NCBI GenBank assembly: GCA_003222975.1
Contig: QHXN01000010.1
Coordinates: 62,001-126,000, forward strand
Source of the DNA: Acidobacteriota bacterium
GTDB taxonomy: Bacteria; Acidobacteriota; Blastocatellia; Pyrinomonadales; Pyrinomonadaceae
Length of the DNA: 64,000 nucleotides
Direction of reading: 5' to 3'
The notes below the pieces were generated by a model. That model saw only the letters and a program-made list of their open reading frames with translations. It was not told the DNA's origin and did not search any database. Every line of letters begins with the position of its first letter. The first letter of the stretch is position 1. Made by a program: the position numbers and the translations under genes. Below are positions 16,815 through 28,460 of this stretch, piece by piece.

Positions 16815-17320
16815 GAGTGAGCCTCGCATGGTCAAAGGGTGCTTGATGGCCGTCCGACTCGACTTGCTAAAGGTTTCTATGCGGGCCAGCTAAACCTAAC
16901 AAGCCTGTGGGGCGAGCAGCCGCCGGCTGCTTCGATTTATTGTCCGTAGAAATCAGATCACGAGGTTTGTTGCCTGTCCGAACGAAGTAGGTTTTAGTAC
17001 AAAATCGAAGACCTGTCAATCACTTTCTCTGAGACTCAGGTCAACGGGGTTCGGCAGGCGACAAGTCGAATCTGTTTATTCGGAAACTCCGCCGCATAGA
17101 AGCAACGAAAGTGCCACGCCGGAGGACGCGAGATTTTTCAGGCAAACCCGCGTGCCTTTTCGATTTCGGCACGCCGGCACTTCCAAGTTTTCGTCGCCCA
17201 ATCCGAAAACGTAAACATCGGAGGCCGTCTCAAAGGATGAGCACGACCGCCGGGAGCACGCGCACATTCGCCCGTGCTCCGGGCAGTCGCGCCCTGCTCA
17301 AACACGGAACCGTTTAAGTA
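16815..17320. other. Intergenic region upstream of the receptor
   Basis: About 500 nt without a credible gene. It holds a candidate promoter for the receptor (16991-17019, minus), and beyond it a weak stem around 17258-17281 (GGAGCACG ... CGTGCTCC) that could end nitrilase transcription. Short open frames here have no codon bias or family resemblance. Confidence 0.5.
16991..17019 (-). promoter_or_regulatory. Candidate sigma70-type promoter for the receptor
   Basis: On the minus strand TTGACA (17019-17014) is followed by a 17-nt spacer and TAAAAC (16996-16991). This lies in a locally AT-rich stretch and would leave a leader of about 170 nt before the ATG at 16814. Confidence 0.4.
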
Positions 17321-18337
17321 TCACTCAGCGTCGGGCGGCTTCAGCCCTCTCTTCGCCTCGTCAATCAGAAGGTTGTTGCGCTCGTAGGAGAGCGGCCCGG
17401 CGTCGTCGCCTTCGAGCGCGGGCGGGTAGGTGTGTCGGTTGTAAAGGGGGTAGGCTTCGGTGCGCAGGTGCGCGAGCATGTGATGGCCGCGGCGTGCGGC
17501 GCGCTCGTGCCGGAGCGCGGAGATGTCAACGGGCGCGACGACGATTCTCTCGCCCGGCCCCGGACTCGCCTCGGCGAGCACGCGCCCGTCGAAGTCTACG
17601 ACCATGCTGCCGCCCGGCCAGGAGTAAGGGGGGTAGTGCTTCAGGCTCGCGCCCTGGTTGGCGGCGACGACGTAGGCCGTGTTCTCAATGGCGCGGCAGC
17701 GGTTGACGACAGTCCACCAGTCCATCGGCGTCGTCGCGCCCCAAGGGTCCATGTAGGCGGAGACACGAACCAAGACCTCCGCGCCGTTCGCGGCGAGTTG
17801 GCGGATGGCTTCGGGGAAAAGCCAGTCATAGCAGATGGCGCAGCCGATGCGACCGATCTCCGTGTCGGCGACGGGGAACAGAGGCTCGTCGTAGCCCTCT
17901 ATGTCGTGCGGGCTTGAGTGAACCTCGTAAGGAATCCACGTGTTCACCTTGCGGTATTTATAGAGGACGCCGCCGGGGCCGACAAGGCAAGTGGTGTTGA
18001 AGACCAGGCCGGGGTAGCGCGCGTCGCGCTCGATCATTGAGCCGGACTGAATGTAGATGCCGTGCTCGCGCGCCTTCCTCTCCAAAGCTTCCGTGTGCTC
18101 GTTCGGGATCGGCACGGCGAGTTTCTCCAGAAGCTCTTCGACCGTGGCGAAGACGGGCGCGGCGTGCGCGAATTCGGGGAAGACGACGAGACGCACGGGC
18201 AGGAACGGGGCCGCGCCCGCGACCGCCGAGTCAATCAACGAGAGCATGCGCTCGGTGTTGCGCCTCATCTCGCGGCGCTCGACCGGGTTCGGCAGGTCGG
18301 TCTGGCAGGCGGCGACCGAGTAGCGAATGTGTTCCAT
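17321..18337 (-). CDS. Carbon-nitrogen hydrolase (nitrilase/aliphatic amidase family)
   Basis: A 338-residue cytosolic C-N hydrolase. The Glu-Lys-Cys triad is visible: Glu55 in FPEF, Lys130 in YRKVN and Cys169 in ICYDWLFPE. The large size and the MDPWGATTPMDWW segment suggest an amidase-like rather than N-carbamoylase type, but the substrate cannot be assigned. It is a single gene, divergent from the M16 protease gene. The start ATG at 18337 opens MEHIRYSVAACQTD, a normal N-terminus for the family. Confidence 0.88.
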   Translation of the reverse strand: MEHIRYSVAACQTDLPNPVERREMRRNTERMLSLIDSAVAGAAPFLPVRLVVFPEFAHAAPVFATVEELLEKLAVPIPNEHTEALERKAREHGIYIQSGSMIERDARYPGLVFNTTCLVGPGGVLYKYRKVNTWIPYEVHSSPHDIEGYDEPLFPVADTEIGRIGCAICYDWLFPEAIRQLAANGAEVLVRVSAYMDPWGATTPMDWWTVVNRCRAIENTAYVVAANQGASLKHYPPYSWPGGSMVVDFDGRVLAEASPGPGERIVVAPVDISALRHERAARRGHHMLAHLRTEAYPLYNRHTYPPALEGDDAGPLSYERNNLLIDEAKRGLKPPDAE

Positions 18338-18641
18338 AAAATTCGTTTCAGGTCACTGTGTCGTTTGATAGGGGCAGATGGATTCTAAACAGCATGCCTC
18401 TCATCTGTCATCCGCCGAAGAACACCGGCACATAAGCCGCGGCATGTGAAACCTAATCACCCCTCGGTGCGTTTGACCAACGGCGGGGGCGCGGGCTAGC
18501 ATCGTGCCTCCCCGCTCTTCCGTCGCATCGCAAGGGATTGGATTTCATCCGTAAATCTGGACTCAAGAAACTTCACAACGCCCCGACGCCCGACTCGGTG
18601 CGCGGCGCGTTCGGCGGCTTACCCTTTGACAGGAGTTCGTT
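18338..18641. other. Divergent intergenic region, nitrilase / M16 protease
   Basis: Some 304 nt between two divergent starts. It holds a candidate promoter for the M16 gene at 18473-18502 (TTGACC, 18-nt spacer, TAGCAT) and the SD sequence AGGAG 8 nt before the M16 ATG. No other structure was recognised. Confidence 0.5.
18473..18502 (+). promoter_or_regulatory. Candidate promoter for the M16 protease gene
   Basis: TTGACC at 18473-18478, an 18-nt G-rich spacer and TAGCAT at 18497-18502. It would give a leader of roughly 130 nt. The -10 match is weak. Confidence 0.3.
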
Positions 18642-21600
18642 ATGAACAGGAAACGCCCCTCCGCTCTGCTTCTGCTGCTTCTGATCGTTTCGATTCTCTC
18701 GACCGGAATGCCGCGTCTCGCCGCGGCGCAGCAGTCTAACAACCTCTCGTTCGACTCGCTCGCCGAGGGCAAGGTCGTCAACGGCTTCCGCACGGAGGCC
18801 GTGTATTTGAACGACGCGGACAAGCCCTTCGGCGCGCGCCTGCGCCACGTGCGGACGGGCTTCACGCTCGACTTCCTCGAAATCCAGTCCGTGCCGCAGG
18901 TCTTCGCGTGGGTCAACTCGTTCCCCGTCTCCGAGCGCGGCGAGCCGCACACGCAGGAACACCTCCTGCTCGGCAAGGGCAACGTCGGGCGCGCGCATTC
19001 GGGCCTCGAAGGCATGTCGCTCGCCGTCTCGACCGCCTTCACGCAGCAGTGGCGCACCTGCTATCAGTTCGACACCGCCGCCGGCCCCGACGTTTTCTAC
19101 AAGCTCTTCGAGAGCCAGATGAACGCGCTCTTGCACCCCGACTACACCGACGAGGAGATACGCCGCGAGGTGAGCCACTGGGGCGTCAGCGAGAACCCGG
19201 CGGACAAGAACCTGCGCCTCGAAGAGAAGGGCACGGTCTATCAGGAGATGGTGACGACCTACGACCGCCCCATCAGCCTCCTCTTCCGCGCCGAGAACCA
19301 GATGCTCTACGGCGCGGATCACCCGCTGGCTCTTTCGGCGGGCGGCTGGCCCGCTTCGATCCGGCAGATGAAGGCCGAGGACATCCGGAAATTTCACTCG
19401 GACAACTACCACCTCGCCAACATGGGCATGGTCGCCTCCTTCCCGAAGGAGATGCCGCTCGGCGACACGCTGCAACGACTCGACGACATACTCAACCGGC
19501 TTGAGCCGACGCAGCCCGCGCTCCACTACACGACCGAGTCGGACGTGCCAGCGCCTAGACCAGCGACGGCGGGCGAGATCAAACTCGTCGAGTATCCCGA
19601 CAAGAACGAGCAGCAGCCCGGCTGGGTCATGTTCGCCTACCCCGCGCAGCTCAAGCTCGACACGCGGGAGAAGACGCTTCTGAACCTCTTCCTCTCGAAC
19701 GTCGCGGGCGACCCGACGACGAACCTCTACAAGATGTTCGTTGACTCGAAGACGCGCGTCATGGACACGGGCGCGAAGTCCGTCTTCGCCTTCCTCGACG
19801 ACGAGATGATCGCCGGCAACCCGGTTTACGTCGGCCTGACCGACGTTGCGCCCGCGAACATGACGAACGAGAAGATCGCCGACATCCGCCGCCGTGTCAT
19901 GGACGAGATGAAGCGCGTCGCCTCGTTCGCCGACGGCTCGCCGGAGTTGAAGGAGTTCAACGAGCGGATGAAGAGCCGCGTGATTCAGACGCGCCGCGGG
20001 CTTGCGAAATTCATCAACTCGCCGCCGGGCTTCGGCTTCCGCAACACAGGCTCGGAGTGGATGACGCACCTCATTGACCTCAACCGCACGCCCGGCTTCC
20101 GCAAGTCGGTCACGCTCAGGCCGGAGCTTGCCTCGGTCGAGCAGTTGCTCTCTTCCGACAAGAACGTCTGGCGCGACCTTGTAGCGGAGTGGCACTTGGC
20201 AGACAGCCTGCCTTACGCCGTCGCCGCCGTTCCGCGCCCGCAGGCCATAGCGCAAGGCGAGCAGGACTTCAACGCGCGCGCGCACGCAGAGGCCGAAGTG
20301 CTTGAGAAGAAGTACGGGGTGACGGACGAGCAGGAGGCGCTGCGCCGATACAAGGCCGAGTACGACGCGACGACCGCCGAGCTTGAGCGCCTGGCGCAGC
20401 AGTCGGCCAACATGAAATTCCTCGAACACCCGCCGCTCACGCTCGACGACCGGCTCGACTACAAGGTGACGAAGCTCGCGGGCGGAGTGCCTTTGGTCGC
20501 CTCGGACTTCGAGAACATGACGAGCGCGACCACGGGGCTGGCCCTGAGGCTCGACGGCGTGCCGCAGGAACAGCTCTTCTACCTCTCGGCCATGCCCACG
20601 CTCCTGACGCAGGTCGGCGTCGTCCGTGACGGTAAGGCCATCCCCTTCGAGCAGATGAGCGAGATGCTGCGCAAGGAGATTCTCTCCTTGAACAGCTACT
20701 TCAGCACGAACTTCCGCACAGGCCGCGCCGAGCTGGTCGTGCGCGGCGCGGGTAACGACGCCGCCGAGTCCGAGCGCGCGCTCGAATGGATGAAGCTCGT
20801 GCTGACAAGCCCTGACTGGCGCGCCGAAAACCTTCCGCGCATACGCGACGTGGTTGACCAGACCTTGAGCGGCCTGCGAAACAGAATGCAGGGGCCGGAG
20901 GAGAGTTGGGTGAACGACCCGGCGGACGCCTACTGGCGTCAGGACAACCCCCTGCTCCTCTCGACCTCCTCGTTCCTCACGCGCTCGCACAACGTCCACC
21001 GCCTCCGTTGGCTCTTGAAGGACGCCGGCGAGGGCGCGCAGCGTGATTCAATCGCCAACTTCCTCTCGAACCTCGCGGGCGCGGGCGCGAAGGGGAGCCG
21101 CGCCGAGCTGAAGTCGCTGCTCGCCGCGATGCAGGGCAAAAGGGACGCGCAAGTCCCGGCGGGCCTGAAGTCATACGCCGACGACTTCGCGGGTCTGCCC
21201 GACGGCGCGAAGCAACTCGCGACCGAGGCGGCGAAAGATTTCGACCAACTCCTCGCCGACATCCCCGACGCGACGCTCGCGAAGGACTGGGAGTATCTCA
21301 GCCTTGAGATGCGGCGCGACCTTCTCGTCCCGCCCGCGCAGGCGCTCGCCGAGTTGGACGCCGTCCGCAAGAGCTTACTCAAGACCGGCGGCGCGCGCAT
21401 GTTTATGATCGGCTCGGTCGCGAACCAGCAGAGGCTCGCGCCGGGCGTCGCCGCGCTGCTCGCCGGCCTTGAGAGCGGCGGGGTCGCGCCCGCGAAGTAC
21501 GCGGGCGTGCGGCTCGTCGAGTCGCGCGTGCGTGAGCGCGCGGGCGCTGGCGAGTCGCCCGTCTTCGTCGGCCTCTTGAACCCGAACTCGCAGGGCGGCG

Positions 21601-22292
21601 TCTTCCTCAACTCCGCCCCGTCCGTGACCTACGCCGACGCGGACAACCGCGACATGCTCCTCGACTACCTCGCCTCGCGTCTCTACGGCGGCGCGGGCGC
21701 GCATGCCATCTTCATCAAGACCTGGGGCGCTGGGCTAGCCTACTCGAACGGCCTCGGCGGCTCGCCCGGCACGGGCCGCATCAACTACTACGCGGAGCGC
21801 ACGCCGGAACTGCCGCAGACGCTCCGCTTCGTCATTGACGAGTTGAAGAAGGCGAAGCCCGATCCGGGACTGGTCGAGTACGCCATCGCCGTCGCCTTCT
21901 CGCAGTTCCGCTCGGCCTCGCCCTACGAGACGCGCGGCGAGGCGCAGGCCGCCGACATCGCCGACGGCACGCCGCCCGAAGCGGTGCGCAAGTTCCGCCG
22001 GGCTTTGCTCGACCTGCGGCGGATGCCGAACCTTTCGGATGAGCTGTTCAAGCGCATGAACTTGGTTTACGCGCGCATCCTGCCCGGCCTCGGCTCGAAG
22101 GCGAGCGAGGTGCGGGGCGGCGTCTATTACGTCATCGGCCCGGAGAAACAATTGACGGCATACGAGCAGTACTTGAAGACCGTCGAGGGGCCGAGCGCGC
22201 GGCTCTACCGGATTTACCCGCGCGACTACTGGATACGGTTGAAGGAGGCGGACGGGGAAACGCCGACCGCGCGGGGGGCGGGATTGAAGTAA
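18642..22292 (+). CDS. Exported M16 (insulinase/PreP-like) zinc metalloprotease
   Basis: A 1216-residue protein with a clear signal peptide (MNRKRPSALLLLLLIVSIL to about AAAQQ). The inverted zinc motif HxxEH is HTQEH at 103-107, within an N-terminal M16 domain. Length and layout (two M16 halves joined by an M16C-associated helical region) match the presequence-protease/Cym1 group, which closes as a clamshell and degrades unstructured peptides. The signal peptide places it in the periplasm or outside. The ATG is preceded by AGGAG. It is monocistronic and convergent with the dnaJ operon. The second half resembles M16 repeats but lacks the zinc motif, as usual. Confidence 0.9.
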   Translation: MNRKRPSALLLLLLIVSILSTGMPRLAAAQQSNNLSFDSLAEGKVVNGFRTEAVYLNDADKPFGARLRHVRTGFTLDFLEIQSVPQVFAWVNSFPVSERGEPHTQEHLLLGKGNVGRAHSGLEGMSLAVSTAFTQQWRTCYQFDTAAGPDVFYKLFESQMNALLHPDYTDEEIRREVSHWGVSENPADKNLRLEEKGTVYQEMVTTYDRPISLLFRAENQMLYGADHPLALSAGGWPASIRQMKAEDIRKFHSDNYHLANMGMVASFPKEMPLGDTLQRLDDILNRLEPTQPALHYTTESDVPAPRPATAGEIKLVEYPDKNEQQPGWVMFAYPAQLKLDTREKTLLNLFLSNVAGDPTTNLYKMFVDSKTRVMDTGAKSVFAFLDDEMIAGNPVYVGLTDVAPANMTNEKIADIRRRVMDEMKRVASFADGSPELKEFNERMKSRVIQTRRGLAKFINSPPGFGFRNTGSEWMTHLIDLNRTPGFRKSVTLRPELASVEQLLSSDKNVWRDLVAEWHLADSLPYAVAAVPRPQAIAQGEQDFNARAHAEAEVLEKKYGVTDEQEALRRYKAEYDATTAELERLAQQSANMKFLEHPPLTLDDRLDYKVTKLAGGVPLVASDFENMTSATTGLALRLDGVPQEQLFYLSAMPTLLTQVGVVRDGKAIPFEQMSEMLRKEILSLNSYFSTNFRTGRAELVVRGAGNDAAESERALEWMKLVLTSPDWRAENLPRIRDVVDQTLSGLRNRMQGPEESWVNDPADAYWRQDNPLLLSTSSFLTRSHNVHRLRWLLKDAGEGAQRDSIANFLSNLAGAGAKGSRAELKSLLAAMQGKRDAQVPAGLKSYADDFAGLPDGAKQLATEAAKDFDQLLADIPDATLAKDWEYLSLEMRRDLLVPPAQALAELDAVRKSLLKTGGARMFMIGSVANQQRLAPGVAALLAGLESGGVAPAKYAGVRLVESRVRERAGAGESPVFVGLLNPNSQGGVFLNSAPSVTYADADNRDMLLDYLASRLYGGAGAHAIFIKTWGAGLAYSNGLGGSPGTGRINYYAERTPELPQTLRFVIDELKKAKPDPGLVEYAIAVAFSQFRSASPYETRGEAQAADIADGTPPEAVRKFRRALLDLRRMPNLSDELFKRMNLVYARILPGLGSKASEVRGGVYYVIGPEKQLTAYEQYLKTVEGPSARLYRIYPRDYWIRLKEADGETPTARGAGLK

Positions 22293-22388
22293 TCTCTCCC
22301 GCGGTGATCCCGAACCCGTTCGAGACCGGAGCAATTCTCATTTGAACGGGGACGAACTTGACTTGAACTGCCCCGAACTCAATAAAGT

Positions 22389-22439
22389 TTAAAGCAATTG
22401 CGACTTGAATCGGCTTAATTCAAGTCGCAATTGCTTTAA
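22389..22439. terminator. Perfect 22-bp hairpin between convergent genes
   Basis: Arms 22389-22410 and 22418-22439 are exactly complementary around a 7-nt loop. Each end has TTAAAG/CTTTAA, so a short U tract follows on both strands. It probably serves both the M16 gene and dnaJ. Confidence 0.6.
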
Positions 22440-22517
22440 TTCCTAACCGTTTTTCCCCAAATGCAACTTGAATCGGTCTGATTCTTAATGCAATTGCTCC
22501 TATTCAAGCTTGAGTCA

Positions 22518-22541
22518 GAGCAATTCAAGCTTGAATTGCTC
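22518..22541. repeat. 24-nt perfect palindrome
   Basis: The sequence GAGCAATTCAAG and its exact reverse complement meet at an AAGCTT centre. It shares CAATT and TCAAGC words with the hairpin at 22389-22439. Cruciform, operator or second terminator are all possible. Confidence 0.7.
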
Positions 22542-22629
22542 CTAATCTTAAAGCCATCGCTCTATTTTTATTCGGGATTGCGCCCGTGGCGATTCGAGTT
22601 GACCGGTAAATGTAGGGAATTCCCTCGGC

Positions 22630-23751
<1,122 letters not shown>

Positions 23752-23762
23752 CTATAAAAAAA

Positions 23763-23825
23763 AGTGACAAGTGACGAGTGACAAGTCAAAAGCAGATTTT
23801 AACTTGTCGCCCGCCACTTGTCACT
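23763..23825. repeat. Heptamer-built inverted repeat, GTGACRA family
   Basis: The left arm (23763-23786) reads GTGACAA, GTGACGA, GTGACAA. The right arm (23802-23825) pairs at 21 of 24 positions. It lies between dnaK (stop 23849) and dnaJ (start 23751). The same word family is at 62449-62539. Confidence 0.85.
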
Positions 23826-23848
23826 CGCCGCTGAAAACGGCTCGGCCC

Positions 23849-25669
23849 TCAGTGCTTCACGTCGGCCACGGGGTTGAGCATCGCCATCGTGAGCAGGCCG
23901 GCGATCCTCTCAAGCTTCTGCACCCCCTCCTGGATCGCCTCGACGTTCTCCGACCTGACCAGGTCCTCGCACTCGGCGAAGGCGTCGTGCGCGGCCAGGC
24001 GCTCGTCGGGCTGGAGGGAGTTGCCGAACTCGCGGAAGGTGCGCTGCGTGTTTCGCAGCAGGCCCTCGAGCTTGGTGCGCTGCGCGATGAGTTCTTTGGC
24101 GCGGCGGTCGGCCTCCGCCGAGGTCTGCGCCTCAACGATCATGCGCTCGATCTCGTCGGACGCAAGCCCCGACGTGGGCGTGACCTTCATCTGCTGCTTG
24201 CGCCCGCTCGCCTTGTCGAGCGCCGAGACGCTGAGGATGCCGTTGGCGTCCACCTCGAACGTGACCTCGATCTGCGGAGCGCCGCGCGGCGCGGGTGGGA
24301 TGCCGACCAGCTCGAACTTGCCCAGAGAGCGGTTGTGCATCGAGATTTCGCGCTCGCCCTGAAGAACGTGAATCTCGACGGACGACTGGTTGTCAACCAC
24401 GGTGGTGAACGTCTGCCCGCTCTGCAAGGGGATGGTCGAGTTGCGCTCGATGATCTTGTGGAAGAGGCCGCCGCGCGTCTCGAGGCCGAGCGAGAGGGGC
24501 AGCACGTCCAAGAGGACGATGTCCTTCACGTCGCCGGTGAGCACCCCGCCCTGTATGGCCGCGCCCATCGCGACCACCTCGTCGGGGTTGATCTCTGCCG
24601 ACGCCTCCTTGCCGAAGATTTCGCGGACGGTGCGCGCGATGATGGGCGAGCGCGTCTGGCCGCCGACGAGGAGAACCTTGTCTATGTCCTGCGGCTGGAG
24701 CTTCGCGTCCCACAGAGCCTTCTGGCACGGCTCGACCGTGCGCTCGACGAGGTCGGCGATGAGACCTTCTAAGGCCTCGCGCGTCAGCGCCTTGCTGAAG
24801 TGCTTCGGCCCCGACGCGTCCGCCGCGATGAAGGGCAGGTTGATGTTCGTCTCGCTGAGGGAGGAGAGGTCGCACTTGGCGCGCTCCGCCGCCTCCTTCA
24901 GCCTCTGGAGGGCGAGGCGGTCGTTGCGCAGGTCAATGCCGGTCTCCTCGCGGAACTGCGTGATCATCCAGTTGATGATGCGCTCGTCGAAGTCCTCGCC
25001 GCCGAGGAAGGTGTTGCCGGAAGTGGCGAGCACCTCGTAAACGCCGTTGTTGATTTCGAGGATGGAGATGTCGAAGGTTCCGCCGCCGAGGTCATAGACG
25101 GCGATGCGCTCCGACTCGCTCCGGCCCAAGCCGTAGGCCAAGGCGGCGGCGGTCGGCTCGTTGATGATGCGCTCGACGCGGAGGCCGGCGATCTTGCCCG
25201 CGTCTTTAGTCGCCTGCCGCTGCGTGTCGTCGAAGTAGGCCGGCACGGTGATGATGGCCTCCGTGACCGGCTCGCCGAGGAAGTCTTCCGCGGCGGCCTT
25301 GAGGCGCTGCAAGACGATGCCGGAAATCTCCTGCGGGCTGTAAACGCGACCCTGCACCTGTATGCGCGCGTCGCCGTTCGACGCCTCGACGATCTCGAAG
25401 GGCGAGGTCTCGCGCGTGCGCTCGGCCTCCGGCTCTTTGAACTTGCGCCCGATGAGCCGCTTGACGGCGTAGATGGTGTTGGCGGCGTTGGTGACGGCCT
25501 GGCGCTTGGCGATCTGGCCCACGAGCCGCTCGCCTTTGTCCGTGAAGCCGACGACCGTCGGCGTCGTGCGCCCGCCTTCTTTGTTCGGCACGATCTGCAC
25601 CGCGCCGCCCTCCAGGACGGCCACGCAACAGTTGGTCGTCCCCAAATCTATTCCTACTACTTTGCCCAT
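23849..25669 (-). CDS. dnaK: Chaperone DnaK (Hsp70), short C-terminus
   Basis: A 606-residue ATP-dependent chaperone. The actin-like ATPase begins MGKVVGIDLGTTNCCVAV, with the phosphate motif AVYDLGGGTFDIS and LVGGQTRSP, then the interdomain linker DVLPLSLGLETRGG and the substrate-binding domain. The protein ends TMAMLNPVADVKH: the usual disordered tail with the acidic EEVD-like or DxxFEEV end is missing, making it some 30 residues shorter than typical DnaK. It lies between grpE and dnaJ with a heptamer hairpin on each side. The ATG has only a weak GGGA upstream. Confidence 0.96.
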   Translation of the reverse strand: MGKVVGIDLGTTNCCVAVLEGGAVQIVPNKEGGRTTPTVVGFTDKGERLVGQIAKRQAVTNAANTIYAVKRLIGRKFKEPEAERTRETSPFEIVEASNGDARIQVQGRVYSPQEISGIVLQRLKAAAEDFLGEPVTEAIITVPAYFDDTQRQATKDAGKIAGLRVERIINEPTAAALAYGLGRSESERIAVYDLGGGTFDISILEINNGVYEVLATSGNTFLGGEDFDERIINWMITQFREETGIDLRNDRLALQRLKEAAERAKCDLSSLSETNINLPFIAADASGPKHFSKALTREALEGLIADLVERTVEPCQKALWDAKLQPQDIDKVLLVGGQTRSPIIARTVREIFGKEASAEINPDEVVAMGAAIQGGVLTGDVKDIVLLDVLPLSLGLETRGGLFHKIIERNSTIPLQSGQTFTTVVDNQSSVEIHVLQGEREISMHNRSLGKFELVGIPPAPRGAPQIEVTFEVDANGILSVSALDKASGRKQQMKVTPTSGLASDEIERMIVEAQTSAEADRRAKELIAQRTKLEGLLRNTQRTFREFGNSLQPDERLAAHDAFAECEDLVRSENVEAIQEGVQKLERIAGLLTMAMLNPVADVKH

Positions 25670-25679
25670 AATTTTTTCC

Positions 25680-25785
25680 CGTGAACCGTGAACCGTGAAC
25701 CGTGACCAGAAAAGCCGTGGGTCGGAAGTCGCGAACCGTGATGGGCCGAGAGTAACTCGTCACGGTTTACGACTTACGGTTTACG
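25680..25785. repeat. Heptamer-built inverted repeat, AACCGTR family
   Basis: The left arm (25680-25706) is GTGAACC in tandem (AACCGTG three times). The right arm (25759-25785) pairs at 22 of 27 positions and contains the grpE stop codon (25781-25783). The near arm ends about 10 nt from the dnaK ATG. A further CGCGAACCGTG copy lies in the loop. It is the most diverged of the five AACCGTR hairpins. Confidence 0.85.
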
Positions 25786-26689
25786 TCCTGGTAGCTACCT
25801 TGACCATCGCGGGGCGCAGGAGCTTGTCGCGGAGGCGGTAGCCCCTCTGCATCTCCTGCACAATCGTGTCGGGTTCGACTTCGTCCGCCTCCTCGGTGGA
25901 GACGGCCTCGTGGACGTGGGGGTCGAAAAGCTCGCCGACGGTGGGGATGACTTCGACGCCGAGGCTTTCGAGCACACCATTGAGCTGCTTGTTAATCAGC
26001 TCGACGCCGTGCAGAAAGTGGCGGAACTCGTTCGACTCTTTGGTTTCGAGCGTGCGCTCGGCTTCGAGGGCGCGCTGGAGGTTGTCAATGACGGGGAGGA
26101 GCCTGCGGACGACCTCGCCGAGCGACCGGTTGTAGGTCTCGCCACGCTCGCGCTCGGTGCGCTTTCGGAAGTTGTCGAAGTCGGCCTGGCGGCGCGCGAG
26201 CTTGTCGGCCCACTCGCGCCGCTCGTCCGCGACCTTCTTCAACTCGGCCTCGACGCGCCGCAGCTCGGCGCGCGTGGCGACCAGCTCGGCCAACACGGGG
26301 CCGGCGGACGCGTCGGCGCTGCGCGGCTGCTCGTCCTGTGCTTTGAACGCGTCGCCGCCCTCCGCCTGCCGCTCGTCCGCCTTCTCTTCGCCGCCCGTGT
26401 GCGAGGCGGTCGTGTCCTGCTCGCCGCGGCTGCGCGGCAGCTCGGATGGGTCGGGGCCGCCCGCCGAGTCCTCTTCGTCGGCGCGCGCGCGCCCGGCCTC
26501 TGTGTCCTGCTCTTCGCCCCGCCCGACGCGGCGCTTGACCTCGGTCGCGTCGTCGTAAGCAGACTCGCGCCCGATCTCTTCCGAAGAGACGCCGCTGTCG
26601 TTCTTCGCCTCCGGCGACTCTTCGTCGAAGCGCACGGGGATGCGGTTCGGCTTCCGCTTATTCTTGTCTGCCATGTTCGTCTGTGTCAT
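25781..26689 (-). CDS. grpE: Nucleotide exchange factor GrpE with long acidic N-terminus
   Basis: The start is set at ATG 26689 (MTQTNMADKNKRKPNRI), with GGAGG 10 nt upstream; the same frame stays open further but that part is Arg/His-rich and unlike GrpE. This gives 302 residues. The first 130 or so are charged and low in complexity (Glu/Asp/Arg/Gly). The conserved GrpE region follows: a coiled coil with ADFDNFRKRTERER, then LLPVIDNLQRALEAE and VEVIPTVGELFDPHVHEAV. It releases ADP from DnaK. The N-terminal extension is longer than usual (E. coli GrpE is about 197 residues). Confidence 0.93.
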   Translation of the reverse strand: MTQTNMADKNKRKPNRIPVRFDEESPEAKNDSGVSSEEIGRESAYDDATEVKRRVGRGEEQDTEAGRARADEEDSAGGPDPSELPRSRGEQDTTASHTGGEEKADERQAEGGDAFKAQDEQPRSADASAGPVLAELVATRAELRRVEAELKKVADERREWADKLARRQADFDNFRKRTERERGETYNRSLGEVVRRLLPVIDNLQRALEAERTLETKESNEFRHFLHGVELINKQLNGVLESLGVEVIPTVGELFDPHVHEAVSTEEADEVEPDTIVQEMQRGYRLRDKLLRPAMVKVATRT

Positions 26690-26760
26690 TCCTTCCAACC
26701 CTCCGGTCAGCCGAATCCCCCACGCGCGCCCGCTTCGGCGCAGGCCGCGCCGTCGAAGTT

Positions 26761-27873
<1,113 letters not shown>

Positions 27874-28460
27874 GCGCTTCAAGAGTGGCGAGCGGGGCTT
27901 CGGGGATTCTTCGGGGACGGGCCGGACGCGCCGGAGCCGACGCGTCAACAGCCGTCTATAAATTGTTTACAGACGCCACACCACCATGTCAAGAACTAAA
28001 TTGCCGGCGGCCTCACGGTCACGTTCAGACCTCCAAACTGAAGGCCGTCTGAAGTATAGCGGATTAAGGAAAACACGCGCAAACGGGAGTTTGCCAACCC
28101 ACTCGTCACCCTTCGCCTTCGTGCCCGCATTCCTAATTCAAAGAAGCGGCAGAACTTACCCCATCGCCTCCAGTATGATCTGATTGCGTTCGAGTTAAAG
28201 CTTTACAACGAAAGGGATTGAGAAGTGGCTTTCTCCTGGCTGTCCGTGACACGGCGCGGAGTCTGGGAGGGCATTTGTCGGAAAGCAAAAGGCTTAGCGT
28301 GGCGACTGAAAGTAGCATTTGACGCCCCTCTCTGATGCCCCTTAATATCGGCTCACAAGGTCAACGGGTATCGTTTCAGCTTGCGGCGGCGGCACCACCT
28401 GAGTTCCGGCGACTTTCCGGTCACGACAAAGCGGCGAGTTCCTTGCAGGGTTCATACTTT
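27874..28460. other. Divergent intergenic region, hrcA / SprT-like gene
   Basis: About 590 nt between two divergent starts. The hrcA promoter candidate is at 27964-27992 (minus). Nothing with the look of a protein gene or structured RNA was recognised. The last 130 nt are open in frame with the downstream gene but not conserved in appearance. Confidence 0.5.
27964..27992 (-). promoter_or_regulatory. Candidate promoter of the hrcA-grpE-dnaK-dnaJ operon
   Basis: On the minus strand TTGACA (27992-27987), a 17-nt spacer and TAAACA (27969-27964). It would leave a leader of roughly 85 nt to the hrcA ATG. There is no CIRCE inverted repeat around it. Confidence 0.45.

Larger units (their letters stand above)
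22293..22629. other. AT-rich convergent intergenic region with inverted repeats
   Basis: This gap between the convergent M16 and dnaJ genes is markedly more AT-rich than the rest of the window. It holds a perfect 22-bp hairpin, a 24-nt palindrome and several scattered copies of CAATTGC, CTTGAAT and TCAAGCTTGA. A bidirectional termination zone is the simplest reading. Confidence 0.6.

Noticed and set aside
17076-17267. 63-codon frame upstream of the receptor
   Set aside because: No SD, no family resemblance, and it overlaps a possible terminator stem.
18573-20999. 808-codon open frame antisense to the M16 protease gene
   Set aside because: High-GC codon bias keeps the reverse frame open; the plus-strand frame has the signal peptide, zinc motif and family pattern, the antisense frame none.
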